Source: Legionella jamestowniensis (GTDB lineage Bacteria; Pseudomonadota; Gammaproteobacteria; Legionellales; Legionellaceae). From it: 64,000 nucleotides of DNA. Positions 27,360 through 36,127 of this stretch are shown piece by piece (the stretch's first letter is position 1; each line of letters begins with the position of its first letter). The translations under genes were made by a program, and so were the position numbers. Location of the stretch: NCBI RefSeq assembly GCF_001467745.1, contig NZ_LNYG01000013.1, positions 1,527,110 to 1,591,109 on the forward strand, read 5' to 3'. The notes beneath the pieces are model-generated. The model saw only the letters and a program-made list of their open reading frames with translations, was not told where the DNA came from and did not search any database.

Positions 27360-28394
27360 ATGGCATTAAGTGATTATCATGCGTCTGCTGCCGATTGGCG
27401 AGAGCAATTAAAACGCAATGAGCGTAAGACAAAGATTGTCATTGCGATTTTTTTTGCAGTCTATATTGGCGTAGGTCTATTGGCTGATACAGTTATTCTT
27501 GATAATTTAAACCCGGGTGCTACGCTTCTTGACTGTTATTTGGCTTTGATTACGTTAAAAGTCATCCCCTATGCCACGTTAATTATGATAGGTGTGGCTG
27601 TAATTTCTTTATTTATTACCTACACACTCTATGATCGTATTATGCTATTGGGTACCAATTATCGTTTAATCACACCAGGGACTGCCCAAAGTCTTGAAGA
27701 AAAGCAGTTATACAATGTGGTGGAAGAAATGAAAGTTGCGGCGGGATTAAAATTCATGCCTAAAGTTTATTTAATTGAAGCCAATTATATGAATGCTTTT
27801 GCCAGTGGTTATAGTGAAAAATCAGCCATGGTGGCCATCACCCGTGGATTAATGGAAAAATTAAATCGCGCTGAAATGCAGGCTGTGATGTCCCATGAGT
27901 TAAGCCATATCCGTCATCATGATATTAAATTGACACTGACGGTTGCGGTATTAAGCAACCTTTTGTTAATCGCGATTGATATCATGTTTTATAGCATGCT
28001 GTATAAGAGGGATAGACGTAACGATGACAATCGTCTGTTCATGGTAATTATGTTATTGCGCTATTTATTACCCATCATCACGGTGGTGCTCGCCCTCTTT
28101 TTAAGTCGTACTCGTGAATACATGGCTGATGCAGGCGCTGTCGAACTCATGCGCGATAATGAACCTATGGCAAGGGCATTGTTAAAGATTACTGAAGATC
28201 ACCAGCGGCATGCAGAACAATACACGCAAGAATATGGTCAAACCCCCCATGAAGAGGTGCGACAGGCTTCTTATTTATTTGACCCTTCAAGCATTGATCC
28301 TATCAAATCATTGCACAATGCCTTTTCAACGCATCCAAGCACGGATGAGCGCTTACGTGCATTAGGCTTCAAGCGCAAAGCCAAGGTACAATAA
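27360..28394 (+). CDS. HtpX-like M48 membrane metalloprotease
   Basis: A 344-residue zinc protease. Two hydrophobic segments precede the catalytic domain, and two follow. The zinc motif is HELSH in MSHELSHIRHHDIK near residue 180. The third ligand Glu is in SRTREYMADAGAVELM near 255. The C-terminus FSTHPSTDERLRALG is the standard M48 ending. It differs from true HtpX in being longer and partnered with LemA. Likely handles membrane-protein quality control (family inference). Confidence 0.88.
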   Translation: MALSDYHASAADWREQLKRNERKTKIVIAIFFAVYIGVGLLADTVILDNLNPGATLLDCYLALITLKVIPYATLIMIGVAVISLFITYTLYDRIMLLGTNYRLITPGTAQSLEEKQLYNVVEEMKVAAGLKFMPKVYLIEANYMNAFASGYSEKSAMVAITRGLMEKLNRAEMQAVMSHELSHIRHHDIKLTLTVAVLSNLLLIAIDIMFYSMLYKRDRRNDDNRLFMVIMLLRYLLPIITVVLALFLSRTREYMADAGAVELMRDNEPMARALLKITEDHQRHAEQYTQEYGQTPHEEVRQASYLFDPSSIDPIKSLHNAFSTHPSTDERLRALGFKRKAKVQ

Positions 28395-28400
28395 GACACG

Positions 28401-28793
28401 CTACCAGGGTAAACATAACCAAATAATGGTCAGGGCTGTGATAACGCCTGCTATCCAAATAAGGCTACGTAAAGTCGCCCAATTGCACAAATAAAAAATG
28501 TGGTATATGACGCGAGAAATTAAATAGAAAATAGCAAGATTTTGAATTGTAGACGTCGTGTTATTGGTCGCAAGTGCTGTAAGAACTGCCGATGAAAAAA
28601 GAATCAATGATTCAAAACTATTTTGATGGGCAGCCACTGCTCGTGCTCCAAATCCTATAAGAATTGATTGCTGGGTTCGTGGATGATTATTGTCATATCC
28701 ATGGGGTTGATTTTTCATTGCAATGATGACTGGAATGCGTGCTAGGTAAGGGAACAGGCAAGCGATGAACAGACATAAAACGAGTGTAAACAT
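28401..28793 (-). CDS. MAPEG family membrane protein
   Basis: A 130-residue, four-helix membrane protein: MFTLVLCLFIACLFPYLARIP, then the MAPEG pattern NNHPRTQQ ... GFGARAVAAHQNSFESLILFSSAVL, with further hydrophobic segments. MAPEG proteins include glutathione-linked eicosanoid enzymes in eukaryotes; bacterial members of this short type have no proven substrate. It converges on the M48 gene with six bases between stops. Confidence 0.8.
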   Translation of the reverse strand: MFTLVLCLFIACLFPYLARIPVIIAMKNQPHGYDNNHPRTQQSILIGFGARAVAAHQNSFESLILFSSAVLTALATNNTTSTIQNLAIFYLISRVIYHIFYLCNWATLRSLIWIAGVITALTIIWLCLPW

Positions 28794-28884
28794 AGAATCC
28801 CTCTCTAATTTTTCTTTAATATTAGAGGATTAAGGGAATAAAAAATAGGTGTTGTATGGATGATTATTGATTCTTCCTACCTGG

Positions 28885-29838
28885 TCAACGTTGGTGGCAG
28901 GCCACACAACCATAGCCTGAGTTAAATAAAACAGCCTGATGGGGATTCGTGTGTTTTTTCCTGAAGTTATTTACATTGGCTTTAGCATTGACAATCCTTT
29001 TTTCCAGCAGATGTTTATAGGGCCAAATCGTATAGGTTTTGCTAAGTTTGGCATTTTGGTAAATGGCTACCCCAGTTTGCCAATCCCCGGATTTGACTAA
29101 CATATCCCCCATATTTAAAAAGAATCCTTCAAAATTATGAGGAGCTATGGATGAATTCCAACAGGCACGCTGTTTGCCTTTGGAGGTTTCGCGATGCATG
29201 TAGTTGGCAAAGCTTGGCGACATGCGGTTAACTTTTTCACCTGCGCATAGGTTTAGGGTTTCCCATTGCCATTCTAAACCCTCTTTAAAATGGCTGGAAT
29301 TATGGGGTAAGGTACTCATCGGATATCCGGCTGTAAAATAGTTGAACTCAGGCCATCTGGCGATAGCGTGTTTTAATCGAAAGTAACCCCGAACTTCCTC
29401 ACGCTTATCGTGAAAAATTTTTCCTTCAATCAATTCACTGTCACCTAAGAAGCCTTCATAGATAGGCATATCTGGATTGAGTTGCAACGCATCTGAAAAA
29501 TACTTCTTCGCCAGAATGATTTCATTCGTGATCAGTGGCGTTTCTTTAGGCAAGCGCTGTCTTTCGGTAATTTTCCAGATGTGAAGAAATCCAATATAAG
29601 CCGCTAACTTTTCATCATTGGGATTTTGTAAATAAGCTGCCATGAGTAAACTGTCTGCTCTAGTGATATCTTGATAATTTCCTTGATGTAAAATGTGCCA
29701 AAAATAATTTTTTGCCCGATGGGCTAGAGCGCTGGTGGAAGGGACAGGTTTTTTACTGGGTGTGGCCATAAGCGCTATTTTTTCACAGCCAGTTAAACTG
29801 AAAAAAAATGCCATAAGCAACATAGAGGATGACCGCAT
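28885..29838 (-). CDS. Lipoprotein with helical repeats and a C-terminal c-haem motif
   Basis: A 317-residue protein: signal peptide with lipobox SLTGC (Cys near residue 18), then an alpha-helical TPR-like body (ADSLLMAAYLQNPNDEKLAAYIG, AKKYFSDALQLNPDMPIYEGFLGD). The last residues are LFNSGYGCVACHQR, a CxxCH haem attachment site at the extreme C-terminus. A lone haem without a usual cytochrome fold is unusual, and no distal ligand can be assigned. Family unrecognised; an envelope redox or haem-linked role is inference. Confidence 0.65.
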   Translation of the reverse strand: MRSSSMLLMAFFFSLTGCEKIALMATPSKKPVPSTSALAHRAKNYFWHILHQGNYQDITRADSLLMAAYLQNPNDEKLAAYIGFLHIWKITERQRLPKETPLITNEIILAKKYFSDALQLNPDMPIYEGFLGDSELIEGKIFHDKREEVRGYFRLKHAIARWPEFNYFTAGYPMSTLPHNSSHFKEGLEWQWETLNLCAGEKVNRMSPSFANYMHRETSKGKQRACWNSSIAPHNFEGFFLNMGDMLVKSGDWQTGVAIYQNAKLSKTYTIWPYKHLLEKRIVNAKANVNNFRKKHTNPHQAVLFNSGYGCVACHQR

Positions 29839-29868
29839 GTTAGTTTTGTCCTTGTAAAATAAAACCGA

Positions 29869-30846
29869 TTAGAGCCATTTTTTATATTTAAAAAACTTGT
29901 AAGGAAGCAAGGCCGAAAGTAGCATGACAAGCAGTACAATCCAGTACGCCCATTTGACATCAAGTTCTGGCATCCACCTAAAGTTCATTCCATAGATACT
30001 GGCAATCAAAGTAGGCGGTAAAAAGATAACTGCAGCAACGGAGAAAATCTTAATAATCGCATTTTGCTCAATATTAATCAGTCCTAATGTGGCATCCAGG
30101 AGAAAATTAATTTTACTGGAAAGAAAACTGGCATGATCACTCAATGAATTGATATCTTTGCTTAATGTTGTAAGTCTTAATTGTCCTTCTGCATCTAATT
30201 GTGAGCCAGCGGATTGGCTAAAAAAAGCAATGAGACGACTAAACGTCACAAGAGATTCCCGTGTATTGGTGTTTAAATCAGCATGAACACCCACTTTTTG
30301 AATGATTCGTTGGTAATCGGTTTTCTCTTTACTAGGGGCATCTACAGGAGAATGAAAAATTATCTTGGATAATTTTTCTAAATGATGACCTACTGACTCT
30401 AAGATATCGGCTAGCCTATCTACTGTCACTTCGAGTAGAGTAATGAGTAAAAGTGCTGCGCTACTGTGATTTTCATCCGATTTCTGTAATTGCATAAGGA
30501 ATAATTTAAAGGATAAAGGTTCAATATAGCGAATGGTAATTAATTTTTCTTTGGTAAGAACAAAACTAATTGCTTCGTGCTTGGGATCAGAAGTATCTGA
30601 TTGAGCAATCATATTGGCAGTCATATAAAGGGCATCTTTATTCTTGTAAAGACGACTTGAAAGTTCTATCTCAAGCATTTCTTCACGTGATGGGATATTT
30701 AATCCTAGTTTGTGCGCAACAATTTGCTCTTCTTCCTGAGTTGGATAAACCAAGTCCAGCCATATTGCTTGATCGATTAAAGATAGATTGTCTTTGGTAA
30801 TTTCCTGCGCTTGTAAAATTTGCTCATCCAGGTAAGCGACTATCAT
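29869..30846 (-). CDS. CorA-family divalent cation transporter
   Basis: A 325-residue inner-membrane channel. It has a long cytoplasmic alpha/beta and helical domain, then two C-terminal membrane segments. The diagnostic YGMNF at the end of the first membrane helix (IASIYGMNFRWMPEL) is followed by the second helix and the basic tail FFKYKKWL. Mg2+, Co2+ or Zn2+ transport are all possible in this family. The gene is a single unit between the lipoprotein gene and argH. Confidence 0.9.
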   Translation of the reverse strand: MIVAYLDEQILQAQEITKDNLSLIDQAIWLDLVYPTQEEEQIVAHKLGLNIPSREEMLEIELSSRLYKNKDALYMTANMIAQSDTSDPKHEAISFVLTKEKLITIRYIEPLSFKLFLMQLQKSDENHSSAALLLITLLEVTVDRLADILESVGHHLEKLSKIIFHSPVDAPSKEKTDYQRIIQKVGVHADLNTNTRESLVTFSRLIAFFSQSAGSQLDAEGQLRLTTLSKDINSLSDHASFLSSKINFLLDATLGLINIEQNAIIKIFSVAAVIFLPPTLIASIYGMNFRWMPELDVKWAYWIVLLVMLLSALLPYKFFKYKKWL

Positions 30847-30876
30847 TCCAATCTCAATTGGATAAAAGAAATGCTT

Positions 30877-30963
30877 TTAAATTAACGCACTTGGAAAGGA
30901 TAATCCAGTGGCAAGAGAAGTGCCTGCCAAAAATAGTGCTAATAAAAAAACAAGCAGTTTCAT
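30877..30963 (-). CDS. Candidate 28-residue exported peptide
   Basis: Reads MKLLVFLLALFLAGTSLATG and then eight residues, a perfect signal-peptide or single-helix pattern, with AGGA just before the ATG. It sits in the spacer between corA and argH. Could be a true micropeptide or the relic of a longer exported protein; nothing else supports it. Confidence 0.4.
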   Translation of the reverse strand: MKLLVFLLALFLAGTSLATGLSFPSALI

Positions 30964-30982
30964 TATCCTGCAATGCGTTGCA

Positions 30983-32227
30983 TTAATTTTGTTGTTGTTT
31001 AAATTTTAATAATTCAGTAAGCGTGCTATTTTTTTCAATCGCTTCACTTACCCACTGGCCCACTTGATGATGTGCTTCCCTGAAAGGCAGCCCCTGACAT
31101 ACTAACGACTCCAGGACATAAGTGGCATCTAAATAACCAGAGTTTGCTTTTGCATTCATTTCTTCAGTATTGAAATGGATACTTTTGAGGAAGGGAGTGA
31201 TAAGGTTAAGACAGGCCAGTACAGTATTCGTGGTATCAAATAATGCTTCCTTATCTTCTTGCATATCTTTGTTGTAGGCCATCGGCAAGGCTTTCATAAC
31301 AGTTAACACAGCAAGGAGATGTCCAAATACGCGCCCTGTTTTTCCACGAATAAGCTCTAGGACATCAGGATTTTTCTTATTAGGCATGAGAGAGGAGCCA
31401 GTTGAAAAAGCATCGTCAAGGGTTAAAAAATTAAATTCCTGGGTAGCCCATAAAATAAGATCTTCACATAACCTTGATAAATGCATCATGATGATGGAAG
31501 CAATGCTACAAAACTCGATTACAAAATCCCTGTCACTTACTGCATCCAAAGTGTTTTCAATAATGCCATTGAACTGAAGTGTTTGCGCCACCCAGTTTCT
31601 GTCGAGTGGTAAGCTACTGCCTGCCAAAGCCCCAGCGCCGAGAGGAGAAAAATTCATCCGCTCATACCAATCATCAACTCGGCTAATGTCACGTTTGAAC
31701 ATGGACAGATAAGCATTAAAAAACCAGCTTAAATGAATAGGTTGTGCTTGTTGCAAGTGAGTGTATCCTGGCATTTTATCATGTTCATGAATCCCTGCTA
31801 ATTCATGTAACCCTTGAGTCAAGGTTTGCAGTAACTCTTTAACTTGTGTCCCTGCATGACGTAGATAAAGTCTAAGATCAAGGGCTACCTGATCATTACG
31901 GCTTCGTCCTGTATGCAATTTTTTCCCCGTTTCACCAATTTTAGCAATCAATAATTGCTCAATGAACATGTGGATATCTTCACACACATTTTCAAGAGGG
32001 TGTTTACCTTGTTCCAGTTCTAACTCAATTTCATCCAGCCCTACTAAGATGCTTTGCGCTTCTTCATGACTAATCAAACCCTGGCGTGCGAGCATTTGTG
32101 CATGCACTTTGCTGCCTGCTATATCATAAGGGAAGAGAATATAATCAAAGTGCAATGAAGCATTAAATTTCATCACCTCTGGTGTCAGTGGTTTTTTAAA
32201 ACGTCCACCCCAGGTTTTATTGCTCAT
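30983..32227 (-). CDS. argH: Argininosuccinate lyase
   Basis: Cleaves argininosuccinate to arginine and fumarate; cytoplasmic homotetramer (414 aa). Starts [10 protein letters not shown] at 32227, the canonical N-terminus; the open frame runs 41 codons further into argG. Motifs: [35 protein letters not shown] and the fumarase-superfamily signature [12 protein letters not shown] near residue 280. It overlaps the argG stop by 11 bases and is the last gene of the transporter-argG-argH operon. At 414 residues it is shorter than E. coli ArgH (457); its C-terminus ends [12 protein letters not shown]. Confidence 0.95.
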   Translation of the reverse strand: MSNKTWGGRFKKPLTPEVMKFNASLHFDYILFPYDIAGSKVHAQMLARQGLISHEEAQSILVGLDEIELELEQGKHPLENVCEDIHMFIEQLLIAKIGETGKKLHTGRSRNDQVALDLRLYLRHAGTQVKELLQTLTQGLHELAGIHEHDKMPGYTHLQQAQPIHLSWFFNAYLSMFKRDISRVDDWYERMNFSPLGAGALAGSSLPLDRNWVAQTLQFNGIIENTLDAVSDRDFVIEFCSIASIIMMHLSRLCEDLILWATQEFNFLTLDDAFSTGSSLMPNKKNPDVLELIRGKTGRVFGHLLAVLTVMKALPMAYNKDMQEDKEALFDTTNTVLACLNLITPFLKSIHFNTEEMNAKANSGYLDATYVLESLVCQGLPFREAHHQVGQWVSEAIEKNSTLTELLKFKQQQN

Positions 32228-33437
32228 GCTTTTCTCCCGAATGAACCATGCCGTAAACTTTGGCCGATAGTGAAAATAAATTAATGAAACCTTCTGCGTC
32301 TTTTTGATTATAAACGTTGTCGGCTTCAAACGTTGCAAGTGCTGGATCATGCAAGCTAAAAGGTGAACTCATACCACAGGGAATTAAGTTTCCTTTAAAT
32401 AATTTTAAGTGCACTGTTCCTGTGAGAGATTGTTGGCTTACTTCTATGAATGCATCAAGGGCTTCTTTGGCCGGGGAAAACCAACGCCCCTCATAGACAA
32501 GATTAGCGTAATGGGGTTGCAAGCTTTGTTTGAGATGCAGTAAATGTCTATCCAGACATAGACTTTCTAACATTTGATGTGCCTTATAAAGCACAGTTGC
32601 TGCTGGCGCTTCATAAACCCCTCTTATTTTCATTCCTACCAACCGATTTTCTACGATGTCGCTTACACCAATGCCATGAAAACCTGCTTTTTTATTGAGT
32701 GCTCTAAGCAATTCAACAGGTGTTAAGCGGTTGCCGTTTAAGGCAGTAGGTATTCCTTTTTTAAACGTTACACTGATTAGCTCAGCATTATCGGGTGTTT
32801 TTTCTAAGGGAGTTGTCATTAAAAGAAGATCAGCCGGAGGTTCTAAGCCTGGATCTTCTAAAACGCCTCCTTCATGAGAGATATACCAAAGGTTATGGTC
32901 TCTTGAATAAGGGGCTTTAGGCGTTACGGGTACTTCAATGCCATGTTGTTGTGCATAATGAATGGCTTCCTGTCGAGACTTAATTTCCCAGACTCGCCAA
33001 GGCGCTATGATAGTAATATTAGGTGCTAATGCCTTAATCGTATATTCAAAACGAACTTGATCATTCCCTTTTCCTGTTGCTCCATGAGCGACTGCTTGGG
33101 CTTTTTCTTTCAAAGCGATTTCTACTAATTTTTGTGCAATAAGTGGCCTCGAAACAGTACCTAACACATATTGATTTTCATAAATAGCGCCAGCCTTTAT
33201 TAACTTCCATAAATAGTTCGCAACAAACTCTTCTTTAACATCGATAAGATAAGCTTTTGATGCTCCGCTTACGAGCGCTTTTTCTTTTATGGCTTCAAGG
33301 TCTTCCTGTTGTCCAACGTCACAAATGACAGCAATAATTTCTGCTTGCTGATAATTTTCCTTAAGCCAGGGAATCATAACGGACGTATCCAAACCTCCCG
33401 AATAGGCCAGAGCGATTTTGGTGATAGGGTTTGTCAT
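32217..33437 (-). CDS. argG: Argininosuccinate synthase
   Basis: ATP-dependent condensation of citrulline with aspartate (406 aa). PP-loop ATPase motif [17 protein letters not shown] at the N-terminus, then [34 protein letters not shown] and [15 protein letters not shown] use ATG 33437, eight bases after a GGAG; a GTG at 33440 is also in frame. The ATG overlaps the stop of the ABC ATPase gene, so translation is coupled. Confidence 0.96.
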   Translation of the reverse strand: MTNPITKIALAYSGGLDTSVMIPWLKENYQQAEIIAVICDVGQQEDLEAIKEKALVSGASKAYLIDVKEEFVANYLWKLIKAGAIYENQYVLGTVSRPLIAQKLVEIALKEKAQAVAHGATGKGNDQVRFEYTIKALAPNITIIAPWRVWEIKSRQEAIHYAQQHGIEVPVTPKAPYSRDHNLWYISHEGGVLEDPGLEPPADLLLMTTPLEKTPDNAELISVTFKKGIPTALNGNRLTPVELLRALNKKAGFHGIGVSDIVENRLVGMKIRGVYEAPAATVLYKAHQMLESLCLDRHLLHLKQSLQPHYANLVYEGRWFSPAKEALDAFIEVSQQSLTGTVHLKLFKGNLIPCGMSSPFSLHDPALATFEADNVYNQKDAEGFINLFSLSAKVYGMVHSGEKHEQ

Positions 33438-34102
33438 CACAAATTCTCCTGATAATAGTGTTTTAATGCTTGTACTGGATTTATTAATGTTTGGGGCTTC
33501 ACATCTGCAACCAGTTGCCCTTGTTTTAGGATAAGTAGGCGATCACTTATTTTAGTCAGGAAATTCAAATCATGAGAAGCAATAATCATGCTAACAGCCG
33601 ATTCTTTCACTGAATTTAATAAAGTAATCACTTCATCAATTGCACTGAGATCCAATCCTGAAGTTGGTTCATCACAAAGCAACAATGAGGGTTTCATCAT
33701 AAGGCTTCTGGCAAAAGCCACACGTTGCTTCTGGCCGCCCGACAATTGATGTGGAAAAGCATTCGCTTTATCACTGATCCCCAAACAATGGAGGAGTTTA
33801 AAGGCTTCTAACTGATGTTGCCTGTTTTTATCCTTTAGCGAAGGCGCATAAATTAAATTTTGTAGCACTGTCATGTGTGGGAAAAGTTGAAAATCTTGAA
33901 ACATAAAGCCACTTGTTCCTTCAAACTGGATACTACCTGAATCGAGATTATCCAAGTGTTGTATACATCGTAATAAAGTCGATTTGCCACTTCCTGAAGG
34001 ACCTGCGAGGCCAATGGTTTCTGAGGGTTTAATCCTAAAGCTTATATTTTGCAATATCGTTGAAGTACCAAAGGTTTTGCAGACTTGTTTAAGCGTTAGC
34101 AT
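33437..34102 (-). CDS. Polar amino-acid ABC transporter ATPase
   Basis: A 221-residue ATPase of the ArtP/GlnQ type. Walker [17 protein letters not shown]-loop [15 protein letters not shown], signature [15 protein letters not shown], Walker [14 protein letters not shown], switch His in [10 protein letters not shown]. It energises uptake through the adjoining permease. Overlaps the permease by 14 bases upstream and argG downstream. Substrate assigned as arginine, citrulline or ornithine from context only. Confidence 0.9.
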   Translation of the reverse strand: MLTLKQVCKTFGTSTILQNISFRIKPSETIGLAGPSGSGKSTLLRCIQHLDNLDSGSIQFEGTSGFMFQDFQLFPHMTVLQNLIYAPSLKDKNRQHQLEAFKLLHCLGISDKANAFPHQLSGGQKQRVAFARSLMMKPSLLLCDEPTSGLDLSAIDEVITLLNSVKESAVSMIIASHDLNFLTKISDRLLILKQGQLVADVKPQTLINPVQALKHYYQENL

Positions 34103-34733
34103 GAGACATCCTTAATTCGAATTTTTTACCCAGATATTCAATAAAAAGAACGAATCCATAGTAATAAAATCCTGCAATGCAAAGGGGAAGAAAATAAGTA
34201 AATTGTTCAGCAGCAATCAATTGTGCTTTGCGCATTAAATCCATACCACCAATAGTAGATATTAACGCTGTTTCCTTCAGCAAGGCGATCATCTCATTGG
34301 TTAATGAAGGCCAAATGATTTTTAAAACTTGCGGTAAAATAATATCTTTCCACAAGTAAAAATTAGGAATTTGTAAGACCTTTGCTGCCTCAAACTGTCC
34401 TCTAGGAATACCTTCTATTCCTGAGCGTATGATTTCAGCGATATAGGCAGAACTATTAAGACCAAAGGTTAGAATTCCTGCTACCATTACGTCTGCCCGT
34501 AAACCCAATAAGGAGGGCACTGCAAAATAAATAAAACTAAGTTGCAGGATTAAGGGCGTACCCCGCATGAGAGAAATGAAGCGATTAATGAGTAATTTTG
34601 CAATGTGTTGGTGACGCAGTATGGCAAGCCCAGTTCCAATCATAAGACCAATCATTAGACCTCCTGCCATAAGTTCAAGAGTAACAAGAATGCCTTGGGC
34701 GATAAAAAGAAACGTATCAGATAGAGTGGTCAT
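34089..34733 (-). CDS. Polar amino-acid ABC transporter permease
   Basis: A 214-residue inner-membrane permease of the HisM/ArtQ type. Start MTTLSDTFLFIAQGILVTLEL at 34733; the frame extends six codons further. EAA-type loop GIPRGQFEAAKVLQIPNFYLWKDIILPQ contacts the ATPase. Only one permease gene is present, so it probably works as a homodimer. The start overlaps the stop of the binding-protein gene by one base. Confidence 0.9.
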   Translation of the reverse strand: MTTLSDTFLFIAQGILVTLELMAGGLMIGLMIGTGLAILRHQHIAKLLINRFISLMRGTPLILQLSFIYFAVPSLLGLRADVMVAGILTFGLNSSAYIAEIIRSGIEGIPRGQFEAAKVLQIPNFYLWKDIILPQVLKIIWPSLTNEMIALLKETALISTIGGMDLMRKAQLIAAEQFTYFLPLCIAGFYYYGFVLFIEYLGKKFELRMSHANA

Positions 34734-35464
34734 TATGCACCTGCCAACCATTTTTGTTTAAGTTTTTCAATCTCACCCTGGGCTTTAAGCGTATTTAAAA
34801 TGCGATTAATTTTTGCTTTAAGCGGAGAGTTTTTTGGCAAGACAATACCATAACCATCACGGGATTGAGCAATAATGGAATACCCTAAAGAGGAATTTTT
34901 TTGACTGAAAATAGCGCCTTGAGGTCCATCCATTAATACGAGATCAGCATGACCTGCCTTTACTGCTTCTATTGCCTGGGTATTATTGTCCATGGCAACA
35001 ATAAAGGCGTCGGGAATAGTTTTTCTTAACCAAATCTCCATAGTACTGCCAAGTTGACAAGCGATGATTTTTCCTTTTAAAGCAGCCTTGGAATGCACGG
35101 GCTTGTTTTTTCTAAACACCGCGGCCATGGTTTCAAAATAATAAGGTGCAGTGAAATCAAAATGTTGTTGACGTGCTGGAGTAATGGTAATAGTCGATAT
35201 GGCTGCATCGACTTGCCCTAAAGATAGTGCGGGCAAAATCGTACTAAATTGCATATTGTCAAAAACGGCTTGTTTACCTAAATGTTTAGCGATCAAGTTT
35301 GCTAAATCAATGTCAAATCCTTTGAGCTCGTTCTGTTCTATATATTCAAAAGGTGGATATTCCGCAGAGACAGCAAAATGCATGACGTTCTTGGATTTTT
35401 CACTTGTGCAACCAAAAATAAATAAAGTTAGAACGATAAGTATGATAGAAAATAGGGTTCTCAT
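34733..35464 (-). CDS. Periplasmic amino-acid-binding lipoprotein
   Basis: A 243-residue type II periplasmic binding protein (SBP_bac_3). Signal with lipobox IFGC (Cys near residue 19), then FAVSAEYPPFEYIEQNELKGFDIDLANLIAKHL and ISTITITPARQQHFDFTAPYY, the amino-acid-binding signature. GYGIVLPKNSPLKAKINRIL closes the fold. First gene of the arginine operon, divergent from argR; ligand likely arginine or a close relative. Confidence 0.9.
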   Translation of the reverse strand: MRTLFSIILIVLTLFIFGCTSEKSKNVMHFAVSAEYPPFEYIEQNELKGFDIDLANLIAKHLGKQAVFDNMQFSTILPALSLGQVDAAISTITITPARQQHFDFTAPYYFETMAAVFRKNKPVHSKAALKGKIIACQLGSTMEIWLRKTIPDAFIVAMDNNTQAIEAVKAGHADLVLMDGPQGAIFSQKNSSLGYSIIAQSRDGYGIVLPKNSPLKAKINRILNTLKAQGEIEKLKQKWLAGA

Positions 35465-35532
35465 GGTTTTGTATCCAAAATTTATGCATTTTTTGACTAT
35501 ATAAAACTTATGCTTGTTTTGTCAATCACTAA

Positions 35533-35566
35533 TGAATATACTTTCTAAAAATTGATTTTATATTCA
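35533..35566. promoter_or_regulatory. ARG-box-like operator between argR and the transporter operon
   Basis: TGATTTTATATTCA (35553-35566) matches 13 of 14 positions of the ArgR box TGMATWWWWATKCA. A weaker copy, TGAATATACTTTCT, lies at 35533-35546. ArgR usually binds tandem boxes, so the pair fits autoregulation and control of the divergent operon. The comparison is to the E. coli consensus. Confidence 0.55.
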
Positions 35567-35582
35567 TTTTAATGAGGGAGTG

Positions 35583-36041
35583 ATGTCATACGATAATGCG
35601 CTTGAAGGACATATTTTGAGTATTCTGCATAGTCAGGAAATCTCTGAGCAGGCTGATTTACAAAACAGCCTCAAAGAGAGAGGTTATGATATTCCTCAAG
35701 CTACTCTATCGCGACGATTAAAAAAATTAAAAATAGCGAAAGTAGCGGGTGTTTATCGTGTGGTTGATTTTAATAGTCCAACGTTGCCCTTGGTGCTTAA
35801 TTTGCAAGTTTCTGATTTCGGGCTTATCGTTTTACATACACATCCTGGTAGTGCAAGCAGTCTTGCTTCTTTTCTTGATAAAAAATATGTCTCTTTTTCA
35901 CTGCAGCAAGAAAATCTCTGTGGAATTTTGGGGACGATTGCCGGAGATGACACCGTAGCTTTAATTATTAAAAGCCAGCCTGATACACAAAAAGTATTAG
36001 AGCTGCTGCAGGATGACTTTCCCTATTTAAAAACGCCTTAG
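35583..36041 (+). CDS. argR: Arginine repressor ArgR
   Basis: A 152-residue hexameric arginine-responsive regulator. N-terminal winged helix (ILSILHSQEISEQADLQNSLKERG, DIPQATLSRRLKKLKIAK, the recognition helix) and C-terminal arginine-binding domain (LVLHTHPGSASSLASFLD, GTIAGDDTVALII) with the conserved Gly-Asp-Asp. Start ATG 35583 follows GAGGGAGTG. Divergent from the transporter-argGH operon it is expected to control. Confidence 0.93.
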   Translation: MSYDNALEGHILSILHSQEISEQADLQNSLKERGYDIPQATLSRRLKKLKIAKVAGVYRVVDFNSPTLPLVLNLQVSDFGLIVLHTHPGSASSLASFLDKKYVSFSLQQENLCGILGTIAGDDTVALIIKSQPDTQKVLELLQDDFPYLKTP

Positions 36042-36127
36042 TGCTTACGTTTTGCGAGAAGATGCTTTTCAATGTTTTGAATTCAAAGGGATTTAATTTC
36101 TTCATTAACGCTAGGTTTACCCTAACC

